NCBI GenBank assembly: GCA_029260265.1
Contig: JAJDDO010000019.1
Location: 248,001-312,000, forward strand
Length of the DNA stretch: 64,000 bases
Origin: Phycisphaerales bacterium
Lineage (GTDB): Bacteria; Planctomycetota; Phycisphaerae; Phycisphaerales; UBA1924
Reading direction: 5' to 3'
The translations under genes and the position numbers were made by a program. The notes beneath the pieces were generated by a model. That model saw nothing but the letters and a program-made list of their open reading frames with translations, was not told the origin of the DNA and did not search any database. Below, one piece after another: positions 16,589 through 25,321 of the stretch. Position 1 is the first letter of the stretch. Each line of letters opens with the position of its first letter.

Positions 16589-18001
16589 TTATGGGTTCTG
16601 AATTGTGTTCTGGGAGGCTTTTTTGGCCCGCAGCGCGTCCACTCGTGGGTCACTCGAATCTCTTGATACCTGCTCGGTCAGCTGGGTTGCGGTCACGAAG
16701 GCGAGCAATGCGGTGAGCGCCACAGAGCCAACAAGAACCGATCGACGCCGAACCGTTTGGATATCAGAACGAGCAAAGATGATGCAGATGAGCACGATGA
16801 GCATCGGCTCGTGATACCGCTGCCAGCTCCGCTCATTGATGGTCTGCGAACAGACAAAGACCGCGAGAATCGACCCGAGCACCCACGCATCACGCCGAGA
16901 GCACAACGAGCCCCAAAGCATGACACACACACTTCCGGCAACTGATCCGATCAAGAATATGGGCGATCGGCCCATCGCTTCTGGTGTATGCCGAACGAGA
17001 TTCCACCACCCCCCATATCGCCCATCATCGACCGAGAAGGAGGACACCGGACCAAGCCCAAGCAGGAGTCCTAGACCGACAACAAACAGGAAGACCGTTC
17101 GGTGGCCTTGCCAGATTCCCCTCAGCCGAGCCAAAAGGATCGGCGAAAAGAAGACACTCAGTACCGAGATCTGGAGTAAAACAAAGCCGGGAGTTGCAAG
17201 ATTAATCCCCGCGTGTTCGTCTTGAAAGGTGGGTGGCACCAGCCCGCCCCACATCCAAACAAACCATCCGAGCAACCCAAAGGCGGGCAGGGTACAGATC
17301 AATGCAATCAGCCCCCGATTCGTGCGTGAACCCAATGATGAGAAGAACTCGACGGGTTTGGCGGGGACCTGAGCGCCCGAACCGATCCATGCCGAGAGCC
17401 AAATCGGCGCAGCCGCCCATATATGCACCTGACGCATCCAAACCAGCCCAAGCAAGCATGCGCCCATTACAACAAGCCGAGTATTCGAAACCCGATCATT
17501 CAGGCACAAAAGCGTGATGAGCACCACGCCAAACCACCCCGCGTTGTCAGGCAAGAGCCAGATCCCGGGGAACAAGATGTAGTTGGTTATGAGAACAGGC
17601 ATGGCCACGATCAACGCGCCATAGCCAAATCGGCGAACACACACTCCAATCAACGCCCCCATAATTGCGATCGTCCAGAGCGATCCCATCATCCTGATGG
17701 TGGTGTAACCGAACCCAAGCGAGCGCGGGATTGCGAGAAGCGTGTGATACCCCGGAGCGGTCGCTGCGGGATAATCATCGTAGTGCGGGCTTGGCAGTTC
17801 ATCGGCGAACTGCTCGATCGTCGGGAAATGGTACAAATGATCCGCTGACGATCCCTGAATCAGATAGGACGGATTGATCCACATCACCGGCCAAAGAATC
17901 ATCGCCACCAATATCATCCCAAGTGCGGTCGGCAACAAGACCCGCCGAAATCGGGCGCTCGTTGACATCGGAAGATTGGGGCAGTTATTCGGATCGGACA
18001 T
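16589..18001 (-). CDS. DIE2/ALG10-like membrane glycosyltransferase
   Basis: This encodes 470 residues from the ATG at 18001; another ATG is at 17968, and longer frames would overlap the divergent gene. About ten hydrophobic segments are present. After the first helix comes SSADHLYHFPTIEQFADELP and ATAPGYHTLLA, which parallels the luminal loop of eukaryotic ALG10 (DEIFH...TTPPGLY). Later blocks also line up in order: a YILFPGIWLLPDNAGWF segment, WMRQVHIWA, SVDDGRYGGWWNLVRH and RSWQRYHEPML. ALG10 transfers glucose from dolichol-phosphate-glucose, so this protein probably uses a polyprenyl-phosphate sugar to modify a lipid-linked glycan. The assignment rests on motif order and needs a structure or profile comparison. 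Confidence 0.7.
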   Translation of the reverse strand: MSDPNNCPNLPMSTSARFRRVLLPTALGMILVAMILWPVMWINPSYLIQGSSADHLYHFPTIEQFADELPSPHYDDYPAATAPGYHTLLAIPRSLGFGYTTIRMMGSLWTIAIMGALIGVCVRRFGYGALIVAMPVLITNYILFPGIWLLPDNAGWFGVVLITLLCLNDRVSNTRLVVMGACLLGLVWMRQVHIWAAAPIWLSAWIGSGAQVPAKPVEFFSSLGSRTNRGLIALICTLPAFGLLGWFVWMWGGLVPPTFQDEHAGINLATPGFVLLQISVLSVFFSPILLARLRGIWQGHRTVFLFVVGLGLLLGLGPVSSFSVDDGRYGGWWNLVRHTPEAMGRSPIFLIGSVAGSVCVMLWGSLCSRRDAWVLGSILAVFVCSQTINERSWQRYHEPMLIVLICIIFARSDIQTVRRRSVLVGSVALTALLAFVTATQLTEQVSRDSSDPRVDALRAKKASQNTIQNP

Positions 18002-18114
18002 CGGCAACAAGTTTCCATGAACCGGCATATCTGCGGCCCAGTATGCAATATGTTCGGATCGTCCGAAAGACCCCTTGAGGACGACTGTGAGATCGGTCGA
18101 TACCCACTGTACCC

Positions 18115-19170
18115 ATGAGTGATGAACAGAATCAAAGCGATCAAGCACCGATGCCAACCCCAGACCAGAACGGGGGACATGATTCTGGCCCAGATACCAC
18201 CAGCAGTCGTGGCGGGCTCATCCGTGGGCTCATCCGACTCGCACGGGTGAAACAATGGACCAAAGGCATCTTTGTGCTCATTGGCCCTGTTTTCGCGCTC
18301 TCCGATGGCACACTCGATGCGGTGGGGATTGCGGATCTGGTCATCTGGGTTGCCCTTGCTTTCTTTGGATTCTGCCTGGCTGCCAGCGGGTGCTATGTGT
18401 TCAATGATCTGGCGGATATTGAGCGCGATCGCACCCATCCACGCAAGAAACACCGCCCGCTCGCCTCAGGCGTTGTACCGATCGGTATAGCAAAAATCTT
18501 TGGGGTCTCTCTTTTGGTTGTCGGCTTTGGTTGCACGCTGTTGATCCCCGGCAACACCAAATGGTGGGTGGCGGGGCTGGTATTGGCCTATATTGTCAAT
18601 GTTTCCGCCTATTCTGCCGGGCTCAAGCACCTCGTCATTATTGATGTGCTCTCCCTTTCAACCGGGTTTGTTCTGCGGGTTCTTGGGGGGTGTGCTGCGG
18701 TCAATGTTGCTCCGTCGACCTGGCTTTTGAACGCCACGCTGTTCTTGAGTATGTTCCTTGCCTTCGGCAAGCGGCTCGGCGAACGCCGATTGATGGGCTC
18801 TGATGAGTCCGCCATCGCAGTCCGCGATGTCCAGTTGTCCTACACGGACCAGCTCTTGCGAATGCTTGTGGTGGTGACCGGCGTTGCAACTCTTTTGACT
18901 TACACAGGTTACATCCAAAGTCGCGAAGACGATCTCACGATGTATTTTGTAAATAGACCAGATGGTCTAGGCAATGGGTTTGGTATCAATCTTCTTTGGA
19001 TCAGCGTGTTGCCCGCGACGCTGGCGTTGTTGCGCACAATCACGCTTTTGATGCGCGGAACCTATGACGACCCGACCGAGTTGGCATTAAGGGATCAGGT
19101 CGTTCGGATATCTGGTCTTCTTTTTGTGCTCACAACTGTAATTGTGCTCTTGATTGGCGGGAATTCCTGA
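18115..19170 (+). CDS. UbiA-family prenyltransferase, decaprenyl-phosphate phosphoribosyltransferase-like
   Basis: This encodes 351 residues. A hydrophilic N-terminus (about 1-40) is followed by eight or nine membrane helices. The substrate motif N97DLADIERDRTHPRKKHRP and the second motif near residue 175 are typical. The sequence is closest to the DPPR-synthase branch of UbiA proteins (NDVRDVEADRAHP-type motif), which transfers phosphoribosyl from PRPP to polyprenyl phosphate. The product can be converted to polyprenyl-phosphate arabinose or ribose for cell-surface glycans. It is divergent from the ALG10-like gene, which fits lipid-linked sugar chemistry. No companion epimerase genes (dprE1/dprE2 type) are visible here. 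Confidence 0.8.
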   Translation: MSDEQNQSDQAPMPTPDQNGGHDSGPDTTSSRGGLIRGLIRLARVKQWTKGIFVLIGPVFALSDGTLDAVGIADLVIWVALAFFGFCLAASGCYVFNDLADIERDRTHPRKKHRPLASGVVPIGIAKIFGVSLLVVGFGCTLLIPGNTKWWVAGLVLAYIVNVSAYSAGLKHLVIIDVLSLSTGFVLRVLGGCAAVNVAPSTWLLNATLFLSMFLAFGKRLGERRLMGSDESAIAVRDVQLSYTDQLLRMLVVVTGVATLLTYTGYIQSREDDLTMYFVNRPDGLGNGFGINLLWISVLPATLALLRTITLLMRGTYDDPTELALRDQVVRISGLLFVLTTVIVLLIGGNS

Positions 19171-19277
19171 ATCTTTTTGACGAGTTCATGGTAATTGTGT
19201 CTGTGGGCACGGGCGCATTGATTGCGCTCCAACCGGGCTGGATATTTGGGTTCATAGACGCGAGCGCCGATAGAGGC

Positions 19278-19297
19278 GAACCACGAAGGGGTGGTTC
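19278..19297 (+). other. perfect hairpin in the leader of the metalloprotease gene
   Basis: GAACCAC (19278-19284) pairs with GTGGTTC (19291-19297) around the 6-base loop GAAGGG. There is no T tail, so it is not a terminator. It lies 87 bases before the ATG at 19385 and could be a leader-RNA structure. Confidence 0.35.
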
Positions 19298-19384
19298 AGG
19301 GGCTTGTGGACTCTGACCCTGGCGTTGAACCGGCCGAACAATGTTTCGAAATGCGGGCACCCCGCGCATCATGGAGTTTTTTTG

Positions 19385-22300
19385 ATGAAGAGTGAACCAA
19401 GAACACGCACCTCGATCCAGAGGCTCACCGGAATCGCCGGAGCATTGATCGGGCTGACCGCTTTGGCGGGTGGCTCGGCGATGGCGCAAGAGCCAAACGA
19501 TGTCAACAATGCGAACCCAACCATCGAGCTCGATCTCGCGGCGCTGCAAGCCATGGCTGCTGCACGAGGCGGGGGCGGGAAGAGCTCGCCGGCATCCAAT
19601 ATCAAGAACTGGAAGGACATCTCCAATGGTTTCGAGCGTGTCGTCTCGACCGCGGATGGCAACTCATTTTATAATGTGTACATCAACGCCAAGACCAACG
19701 ATGTCTACGCGGAACTCCCCCGAGGCTACGCCAACCAGAAGCACTTCTTTGCGATGACCGTCGCGGGCGGCGAGATCTTCGCGGGTCTTCAGTCGGGTGA
19801 CATGTACACCCAGTGGCGTCGGATCGGCGATCGGCTTGCGCTGATTCAGCCTCAGATCGCGGTGCGCTCAACGGGTGACCAGGAATCAAAAGATTCGGTG
19901 GAGACCGTCTGGACGGACCGGGTGATCCTTGATGTCCCTATCGCAGCGACCGGCCCCAATGGCCAGCCGATGATCGATATGGATAGCCTGCTTGTTGGCA
20001 AGGCGAGCAGCTTCTTTGGTGGCTCAGCGCGTGGGCTCAACAAATCGCTCACCACCGTCCATTCGGTCAAGGCATTCCCGAGCAATATCGAGATCGAGTT
20101 TGAGGGCCCTGTTTCGGGCGGCGTGATCAAACGCTTCCATTACTCCATCTCGCACATCACCGGCTCAAAGGGCTTCAAGCCCCGTGCTGCGGATCAGCGT
20201 GTTGGGTACTTCGTCACCAACTTTACTGACCTGGGCAAGTTCGATTGGAACGACACCACCCAGCGTTACATCAACCGTTGGAACATCCAGAAGGCGGACC
20301 CGAAGCTCTCGATGAGCCCGCCGAAGGAACCGATCGTTTACTACATCGAGCACACGGTCCCGATCCGGTACCGCAGGTATGTCCGCGAGGGCATCGAAGA
20401 GTGGAACAAGGCCTACCGCGCCATCGGGATTGACGGCGCGATCGAGGTCCGGTACCAGGACAAAGCCACCGGCGCAAACATGGATAAAGATCCTGAAGAT
20501 GTGCGCTACAACTTCATCCGTTGGATCTCCAACGATGTCGCGACGGCAATTGGCCCATCTCGCGTGAACCCGATGACCGGCGAAATTTTGGACGCCGATG
20601 TCGTGCTCACGGATGGATGGATGCGCGTGTTTACCTACCGGTGGGAAGACCTGCTCGGCGATCTCGCGACCCAAGGCATGAGCCCACAGACGCTCGGCTG
20701 GCTCGAATCGCACCCACAGTGGGACCCTCGTCTGCGGCTTGTATCGCCGGCACGCCAGGAAGAGATTCTTGTGCAACGCACTCATGACTGCGAATCATCG
20801 AATCTCCTTGGTTTCAATCAGCACACCGCGATGATCGGCGACGATGAGTTTGACGGATTGATTGATCGCACCAGCCAGGTTTCTGGCATGTGCCAGGCAG
20901 CCAGCGGCATGGCGTTGAATCTTGCGTCGATGCGGATGCACCTGAGCATGATCGACATGCTCGATGTTGATATGCCCGCGAGTGTTTCCGCGATGGGCCC
21001 AGAAATGGATCCAGAGATGATCGAGATGATCAAGAAGCAACTCGAAGAGAACCCGGAGCTTCGTGCGATGATCCCTGCCGATGTGCTCGCTCTGCTTGAT
21101 ACCCAGGCAGAAGAGGCAGAAGAGCCTGAAGCCGAAGATTCTGATGATGCTCCAGAAGAGAAAAAAGAGAAGGTTGAGTTGATTGATGGCGTGCCGGAAT
21201 GGTTCGTTGGACCGATGCTCGCCGAGCTTGTTTCTCATGAGGTTGGGCACACGCTCGGTCTCCGTCATAACTTCAAGGGTTCGAGCCGGTACAGCTTTGA
21301 TGAGATCAACTCTGAAGAGCTCGGTGATGAATCATGGTCAACGAGTGTGATGGACTACACCGGGATCAATATCCGGATGCCAGAGTTCGGCGAATCACAG
21401 GGCAAGTACTCTGCCGATGGCATTGGCCCTTATGACTACTGGGCGATCGAGTATGGATACGGCTCGGGTGATCTCGAAGAGATCCTCTCGAAGTCGGCAA
21501 ATCCAGATTATCAGTACGGCACCGACGAGGACGCATTTGGTCCAGACCCAACCGTACGCCGATATGACATGGGTTCTGATCCGCTCACCTTCGCAGAGAA
21601 CCAGATGGCTTTCGCGGCCCATATCCGCGCTAACCTGCTGGAAAAATTTGTAGAAGACGGCGATAGCTGGTCACGCGCTCGGCGCGGGTACCTGATCTCG
21701 CTGAGTCAGCAGATGTCTGTTGTTTCGATGATGGGCAACTGGGTCGGTTCGGCGTATGTGTACCGCGACAAGAAGGGTGATCCGGAAGGACGCGCCCCGA
21801 TTGAACCGGTCGCTGCACAAGATCAGCGTGATGCGATGAACTTCGTGATCGAAAACTCGCTCAACGATGAAGCCTACGGCGTGACCCCAGAACTGCTCAC
21901 CCATATCACGAGTGATAAGTGGTGGGACCAGGGCACGAGCGTGCTCGCGGATCCTGCGATGCCGATCCATGATCGGATCCTCGGTATGCAAGCTTCTGCG
22001 TTGACATTGCTCATGAATCCATCCACGCTCCAGCGTGTGTACGACTACGAGTTGTTCGTTGAGGCCGATGCGGATGTCTTTACCCTCGCCGAGTTGCTCG
22101 GTGCGGTGACCGAGGGCGTCTGGTCCGAGCTTGACGAGCCATCGGGCAAGAAGTTCACCGAGCGCAAGCCGATGATCAGCTCGATGCGGCGCAATCTGCA
22201 GCTCGAACACCTCGGGCGGATGATCGAGCTCTCGATGGCCACCGACGGATTCAGTGCTGCCCAGAAGGCTGTGCGGACGCTCGCGGGGATGCATCTCCGC

Positions 22301-22483
22301 GAGATCAAGGATCACGCGGACAAGGTGCTCGAAGGCTCACCAAAGCTTGATGTGTACACCAAGGCGCATCTCCAGGAAGTCTCGATTCGTATCGAGAAAG
22401 CACTGGACGCCGATTACATCTACAACGCCAACGCGATCGGGGCGGCTTCCAACCCGTTCTTCATGCTCGGACGCGAGAACTAA
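19385..22483 (+). CDS. large secreted zinc metalloprotease (DUF5117/DUF4953-like)
   Basis: This encodes 1032 residues. The ATG at 19385 has GGAG 8 bases upstream. A signal peptide ends near AMA-QE. The zinc site is H618EVGHTLGLRH628 (HEXXH-x5-H), as in zincins of the metzincin type, followed by a conserved SVMDYT (Met-turn) region. N-terminal blocks such as YNVYINAKTNDVYAELP and PVRYRRYVREGIEEW-type sequence match the DUF5117/DUF4953 family of bacterial metalloproteases. Just before the active site is an acidic low-complexity linker (about 575-596, rich in Glu, Asp and Pro). It probably acts outside the cytoplasm. A strong terminator follows. Confidence 0.85.
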   Translation: MKSEPRTRTSIQRLTGIAGALIGLTALAGGSAMAQEPNDVNNANPTIELDLAALQAMAAARGGGGKSSPASNIKNWKDISNGFERVVSTADGNSFYNVYINAKTNDVYAELPRGYANQKHFFAMTVAGGEIFAGLQSGDMYTQWRRIGDRLALIQPQIAVRSTGDQESKDSVETVWTDRVILDVPIAATGPNGQPMIDMDSLLVGKASSFFGGSARGLNKSLTTVHSVKAFPSNIEIEFEGPVSGGVIKRFHYSISHITGSKGFKPRAADQRVGYFVTNFTDLGKFDWNDTTQRYINRWNIQKADPKLSMSPPKEPIVYYIEHTVPIRYRRYVREGIEEWNKAYRAIGIDGAIEVRYQDKATGANMDKDPEDVRYNFIRWISNDVATAIGPSRVNPMTGEILDADVVLTDGWMRVFTYRWEDLLGDLATQGMSPQTLGWLESHPQWDPRLRLVSPARQEEILVQRTHDCESSNLLGFNQHTAMIGDDEFDGLIDRTSQVSGMCQAASGMALNLASMRMHLSMIDMLDVDMPASVSAMGPEMDPEMIEMIKKQLEENPELRAMIPADVLALLDTQAEEAEEPEAEDSDDAPEEKKEKVELIDGVPEWFVGPMLAELVSHEVGHTLGLRHNFKGSSRYSFDEINSEELGDESWSTSVMDYTGINIRMPEFGESQGKYSADGIGPYDYWAIEYGYGSGDLEEILSKSANPDYQYGTDEDAFGPDPTVRRYDMGSDPLTFAENQMAFAAHIRANLLEKFVEDGDSWSRARRGYLISLSQQMSVVSMMGNWVGSAYVYRDKKGDPEGRAPIEPVAAQDQRDAMNFVIENSLNDEAYGVTPELLTHITSDKWWDQGTSVLADPAMPIHDRILGMQASALTLLMNPSTLQRVYDYELFVEADADVFTLAELLGAVTEGVWSELDEPSGKKFTERKPMISSMRRNLQLEHLGRMIELSMATDGFSAAQKAVRTLAGMHLREIKDHADKVLEGSPKLDVYTKAHLQEVSIRIEKALDADYIYNANAIGAASNPFFMLGREN

Positions 22484-22516
22484 AGGCGGAATCTCAATAT
22501 CCCAGCCCAACCCCAG

Positions 22517-22545
22517 ACAGGCGTCCATACGGACGCCTGTTTTTT
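22517..22545 (+). terminator. intrinsic terminator
   Basis: ACAGGCGTCC (22517-22526), loop ATAC, GGACGCCTGT (22531-22540), then TTTTTC. It lies 34 bases after the metalloprotease gene. Confidence 0.9.
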
Positions 22546-22678
22546 CGTGCCCTGGCGGGCAATTCATGCCCAGAATCCGTGTGGATGAGCCGATAAGAGT
22601 CATCGCATCAAGTTCGCGCGAACCGATCGCGCAGAGTGGACATAGAGTGGGGTTGCCAAAGCCGACCCGGAGCACCAT

Positions 22679-24202
22679 TTGACGCAAGAGAAAAGCAACA
22701 ACTCGCTGGGCAAGGCTGTTGGGATCGGGATGGCCTGGATGCTCATCGCCGCGATGGCAACCAAGGGCGCAAGCTTTGTTTCTCAAATCATACTCGGCAA
22801 TACCCTGATCCAAGAAGACTTTGGGATCTACGCGCTCGCGGCGGGGGTGACCGTCTTTGTCTCTGTTATCCGTGATGGCGGCGCTCGCAAGGTGCTCGTT
22901 CAGAAAGGTGTACGCCGGTTTGATAAGCTTGTCTGCCCGGTGTTTTGGCTTGCATTTTGTTTTAATCTGCTCTCTGCGGGCTTGTTGATCATCGCGGGTC
23001 CGGTTGCAGCAAGCATTTACGACGAGCCCGCGTTGACTCAGATCTTATTGGTGATCGCGATAGGGATCGCGGTTTCAACACCCGGGATGATCTACCGATC
23101 CAAACTCGCTGCCGAGCTTCGTTACCGGGAACTTGCCCGGCTTCGGATGATCACAGAAATCTGTCGGAATCTCTCGCTGATCGCGTTCGCGTTGCTCGGC
23201 TTTGGCGCCATGAGTTTCGCGTGGCCCTTTGTTGTCATCCCGTTTATCGAATGGGGTGTTGGCGTTTGGATGTGCGGTTCGATGAAGCTCTTCCGATCGC
23301 CAAGAATCCGACTCTGGCCCAAGCTCTTCGGGGTGAGCTATTGGATGCTGGTCTCTGCACTCGCGTTGTCTGTGGTCAATATGGGTCCTTACGCGATCGT
23401 CGGCTACTTTGTCCCTCCCGCCGTTCTTGGCGTGTATTTCTTTTCTTCACAGCTTGTGCTGCAGATCCACAACATCCTCGCGGTCAATCTGCAAGATGTG
23501 TTGCTGCCCGCGCTCAGCAGTCTGAACTCTTCACGCGCACGACAGGGTGCCGCGGTTATCCGCACCCTCCGTATGCTCTCGTTTGCCAGCAGCCTCGCCG
23601 CCTTTGGTGTGGCGACCATCGCGGTCGAGGTTGAGCGGATTTTTTGGGCAGATAAATGGCTTGACGCGATCCCTGCGATTCAGTGGATGTGCGTCTTTGT
23701 TCCATTCCGGATGTTGCAGAGCGTGATCGAGCCTTCGCTGGTCTCGCGAAGTAACTACAAGTTGAATGCTCAGCTCATGATTATCCGCGCGGTGATTCTG
23801 GCTGGATTCTCGGTGGTCGCGGGGGTGTGGTTCACCGAGCCTTGGCAGTTTGCCGCGATCGTTGGTGGTGCTTATGCGATTTCGATTCTTGTGGTCGGCC
23901 CGATTGTATGCCGTGTGCTTGGGATTTCATGGTGGAAATGTGTCGGCGGGTTTTTTCCATCGTGGGTGCTGGGTGCGGCGTGCTTTGCGGCGGTCCTCTG
24001 GATGAAGTCATTGGTACAGATCGATTTCAACTCGCGGATTGAGTTGTTGGCGATGCTGCTCGCAAGCGGCGCTGCGTACACTGTTCTGTTCGCACTCGTT
24101 TCGAGGATCTTTCTTGTCAGTGTGCTCAACGAAATTCTAAACTTCTTGCCGCCTCGCGTCCGCGGGCTCGCTCGCAAGATCACCCTCCTCCCGGCACCAT
24201 GA
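22679..24202 (+). CDS. Wzx-type polysaccharide flippase
   Basis: This encodes 507 residues from a TTG start with GGAG 6 bases upstream. About 12-14 hydrophobic segments are present. The N-terminal third (GKAVGIGMAWMLIAAMATKG, ...LGNTLIQEDFGIYALA) and the RDGGARKVLVQKG loop match the oligosaccharide flippases of the MATE/MVF superfamily, which carry lipid-linked sugar repeat units across the cytoplasmic membrane. The stop overlaps the start of the next gene as ATGA at 24199, so the two are translationally coupled. With the polymerase/ligase-like gene at 25322 it forms the core of a Wzx/Wzy-type assembly system. Confidence 0.85.
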   Translation: MTQEKSNNSLGKAVGIGMAWMLIAAMATKGASFVSQIILGNTLIQEDFGIYALAAGVTVFVSVIRDGGARKVLVQKGVRRFDKLVCPVFWLAFCFNLLSAGLLIIAGPVAASIYDEPALTQILLVIAIGIAVSTPGMIYRSKLAAELRYRELARLRMITEICRNLSLIAFALLGFGAMSFAWPFVVIPFIEWGVGVWMCGSMKLFRSPRIRLWPKLFGVSYWMLVSALALSVVNMGPYAIVGYFVPPAVLGVYFFSSQLVLQIHNILAVNLQDVLLPALSSLNSSRARQGAAVIRTLRMLSFASSLAAFGVATIAVEVERIFWADKWLDAIPAIQWMCVFVPFRMLQSVIEPSLVSRSNYKLNAQLMIIRAVILAGFSVVAGVWFTEPWQFAAIVGGAYAISILVVGPIVCRVLGISWWKCVGGFFPSWVLGAACFAAVLWMKSLVQIDFNSRIELLAMLLASGAAYTVLFALVSRIFLVSVLNEILNFLPPRVRGLARKITLLPAP

Positions 24203-25239
24203 ATCGTGCAGTTGCCAACTTAAGAGACCCTGACGGTGCCGCCAGCAGGTTATCAGAAAGAACCGCGAAGACACTCGGGCTCTTGCCGGTTCTGGTGCTC
24301 GTCGCTCTTGCCGGAATCCTGCTTGGGTCGCGGTGGTGGTGGGTGTGCGATCTGCTCATCGCCGGATTCTGGTGGGTGTGGACGCCGCTCGCGTGCACTT
24401 TTCTTGTTCGTCTTGTTCGCAGACGCACCTTGTTCTCCGCAGTGCTGATGGCTGCAATGGTGATGGTTTCTTGGCCGTTTTGGAGCGGTCGAGAAGTTTT
24501 TCTTCCGCGCAATGCGTCAACACGAACACCAGAGGATGTCAGCATTCTGATCTTCAACGCGGACATGGGCAATCTTTTCCATGACGCGGTCACGCCGTTC
24601 GTTTCAAAGCAAGGGGCGGATATTGCGGTCATTCTTGAGCCCGTGTGGGAGTTTTACATTGGGGTGATAAAGGATGGAATTTTCAAGGATGAGTATCCCT
24701 TTACAATGGTGCGCGAGAGCGATGGTGATCTCACGCCTCGGATTTTGGTCATCTCTCGATGGAAACTGTCTGGGCTCACCGAGTCGGGGCTCCGAAATGC
24801 AGACGGGATGGCGTGCCTTGTTGATCGGCCCGAGGAACTCGGTGGGCGTTTTACGCTCCTGGTCGCCCACCCCCCCTCGCCAAGAAGCCCGGCTCGATGG
24901 CGCGACGGCAATCGCTCTGTTCGACACCTTGCGGCGTTCGCTCGATCACTGATTGAGGCAGGTGATCAGGTGCTGTTGGCAGCCGATCTCAACGCTGCAC
25001 CGGGGAGTGTGCGTGATCGAACCCTTCGGTCTGAATCGACGCTGACCCGTGCGAAGCCGGTGGTTGGTCGATGGGGCAGCTTCCCTGCATCATGGCCGAT
25101 CGCCCGGATCGCAATCGATGATGTCTGGTGCCCATCTACGGCTTCTGTCCGGTCATGGAAGACGGTGCGGTCGGTGGGGTCTGACCATCGTGCGGTTCGA
25201 GCCGTGCTCTGGATCCCTCGATTGGAGAATGCCCCATGA
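24199..25239 (+). CDS. membrane EEP-family protein
   Basis: This encodes 346 residues. Hydrophobic segments at about 27-44, 48-72 and 78-94 precede a domain with SILIFNADMGNLF, IAVILEPVWEFY, LLAADLNAAPGSV and the terminal VGSDHRAVRAVLW. The last two are the Asp/Asn strand and the Ser-Asp-His motif of endonuclease/exonuclease/phosphatase enzymes, so this copy looks catalytically complete, unlike the related protein at 12568. The start overlaps the flippase stop by 4 bases. Its presence in the polysaccharide operon suggests a role in lipid-carrier or glycan processing, but that is inference. Confidence 0.75.
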   Translation: MNRAVANLRDPDGAASRLSERTAKTLGLLPVLVLVALAGILLGSRWWWVCDLLIAGFWWVWTPLACTFLVRLVRRRTLFSAVLMAAMVMVSWPFWSGREVFLPRNASTRTPEDVSILIFNADMGNLFHDAVTPFVSKQGADIAVILEPVWEFYIGVIKDGIFKDEYPFTMVRESDGDLTPRILVISRWKLSGLTESGLRNADGMACLVDRPEELGGRFTLLVAHPPSPRSPARWRDGNRSVRHLAAFARSLIEAGDQVLLAADLNAAPGSVRDRTLRSESTLTRAKPVVGRWGSFPASWPIARIAIDDVWCPSTASVRSWKTVRSVGSDHRAVRAVLWIPRLENAP

Positions 25240-25321
25240 TCAGCCGAAGTCCGCTCCAGACTCAACGCGGAACGACCGATAGGATGTGCACCATGACTGT
25301 CAGGAAAGGATATCTCGAAAG

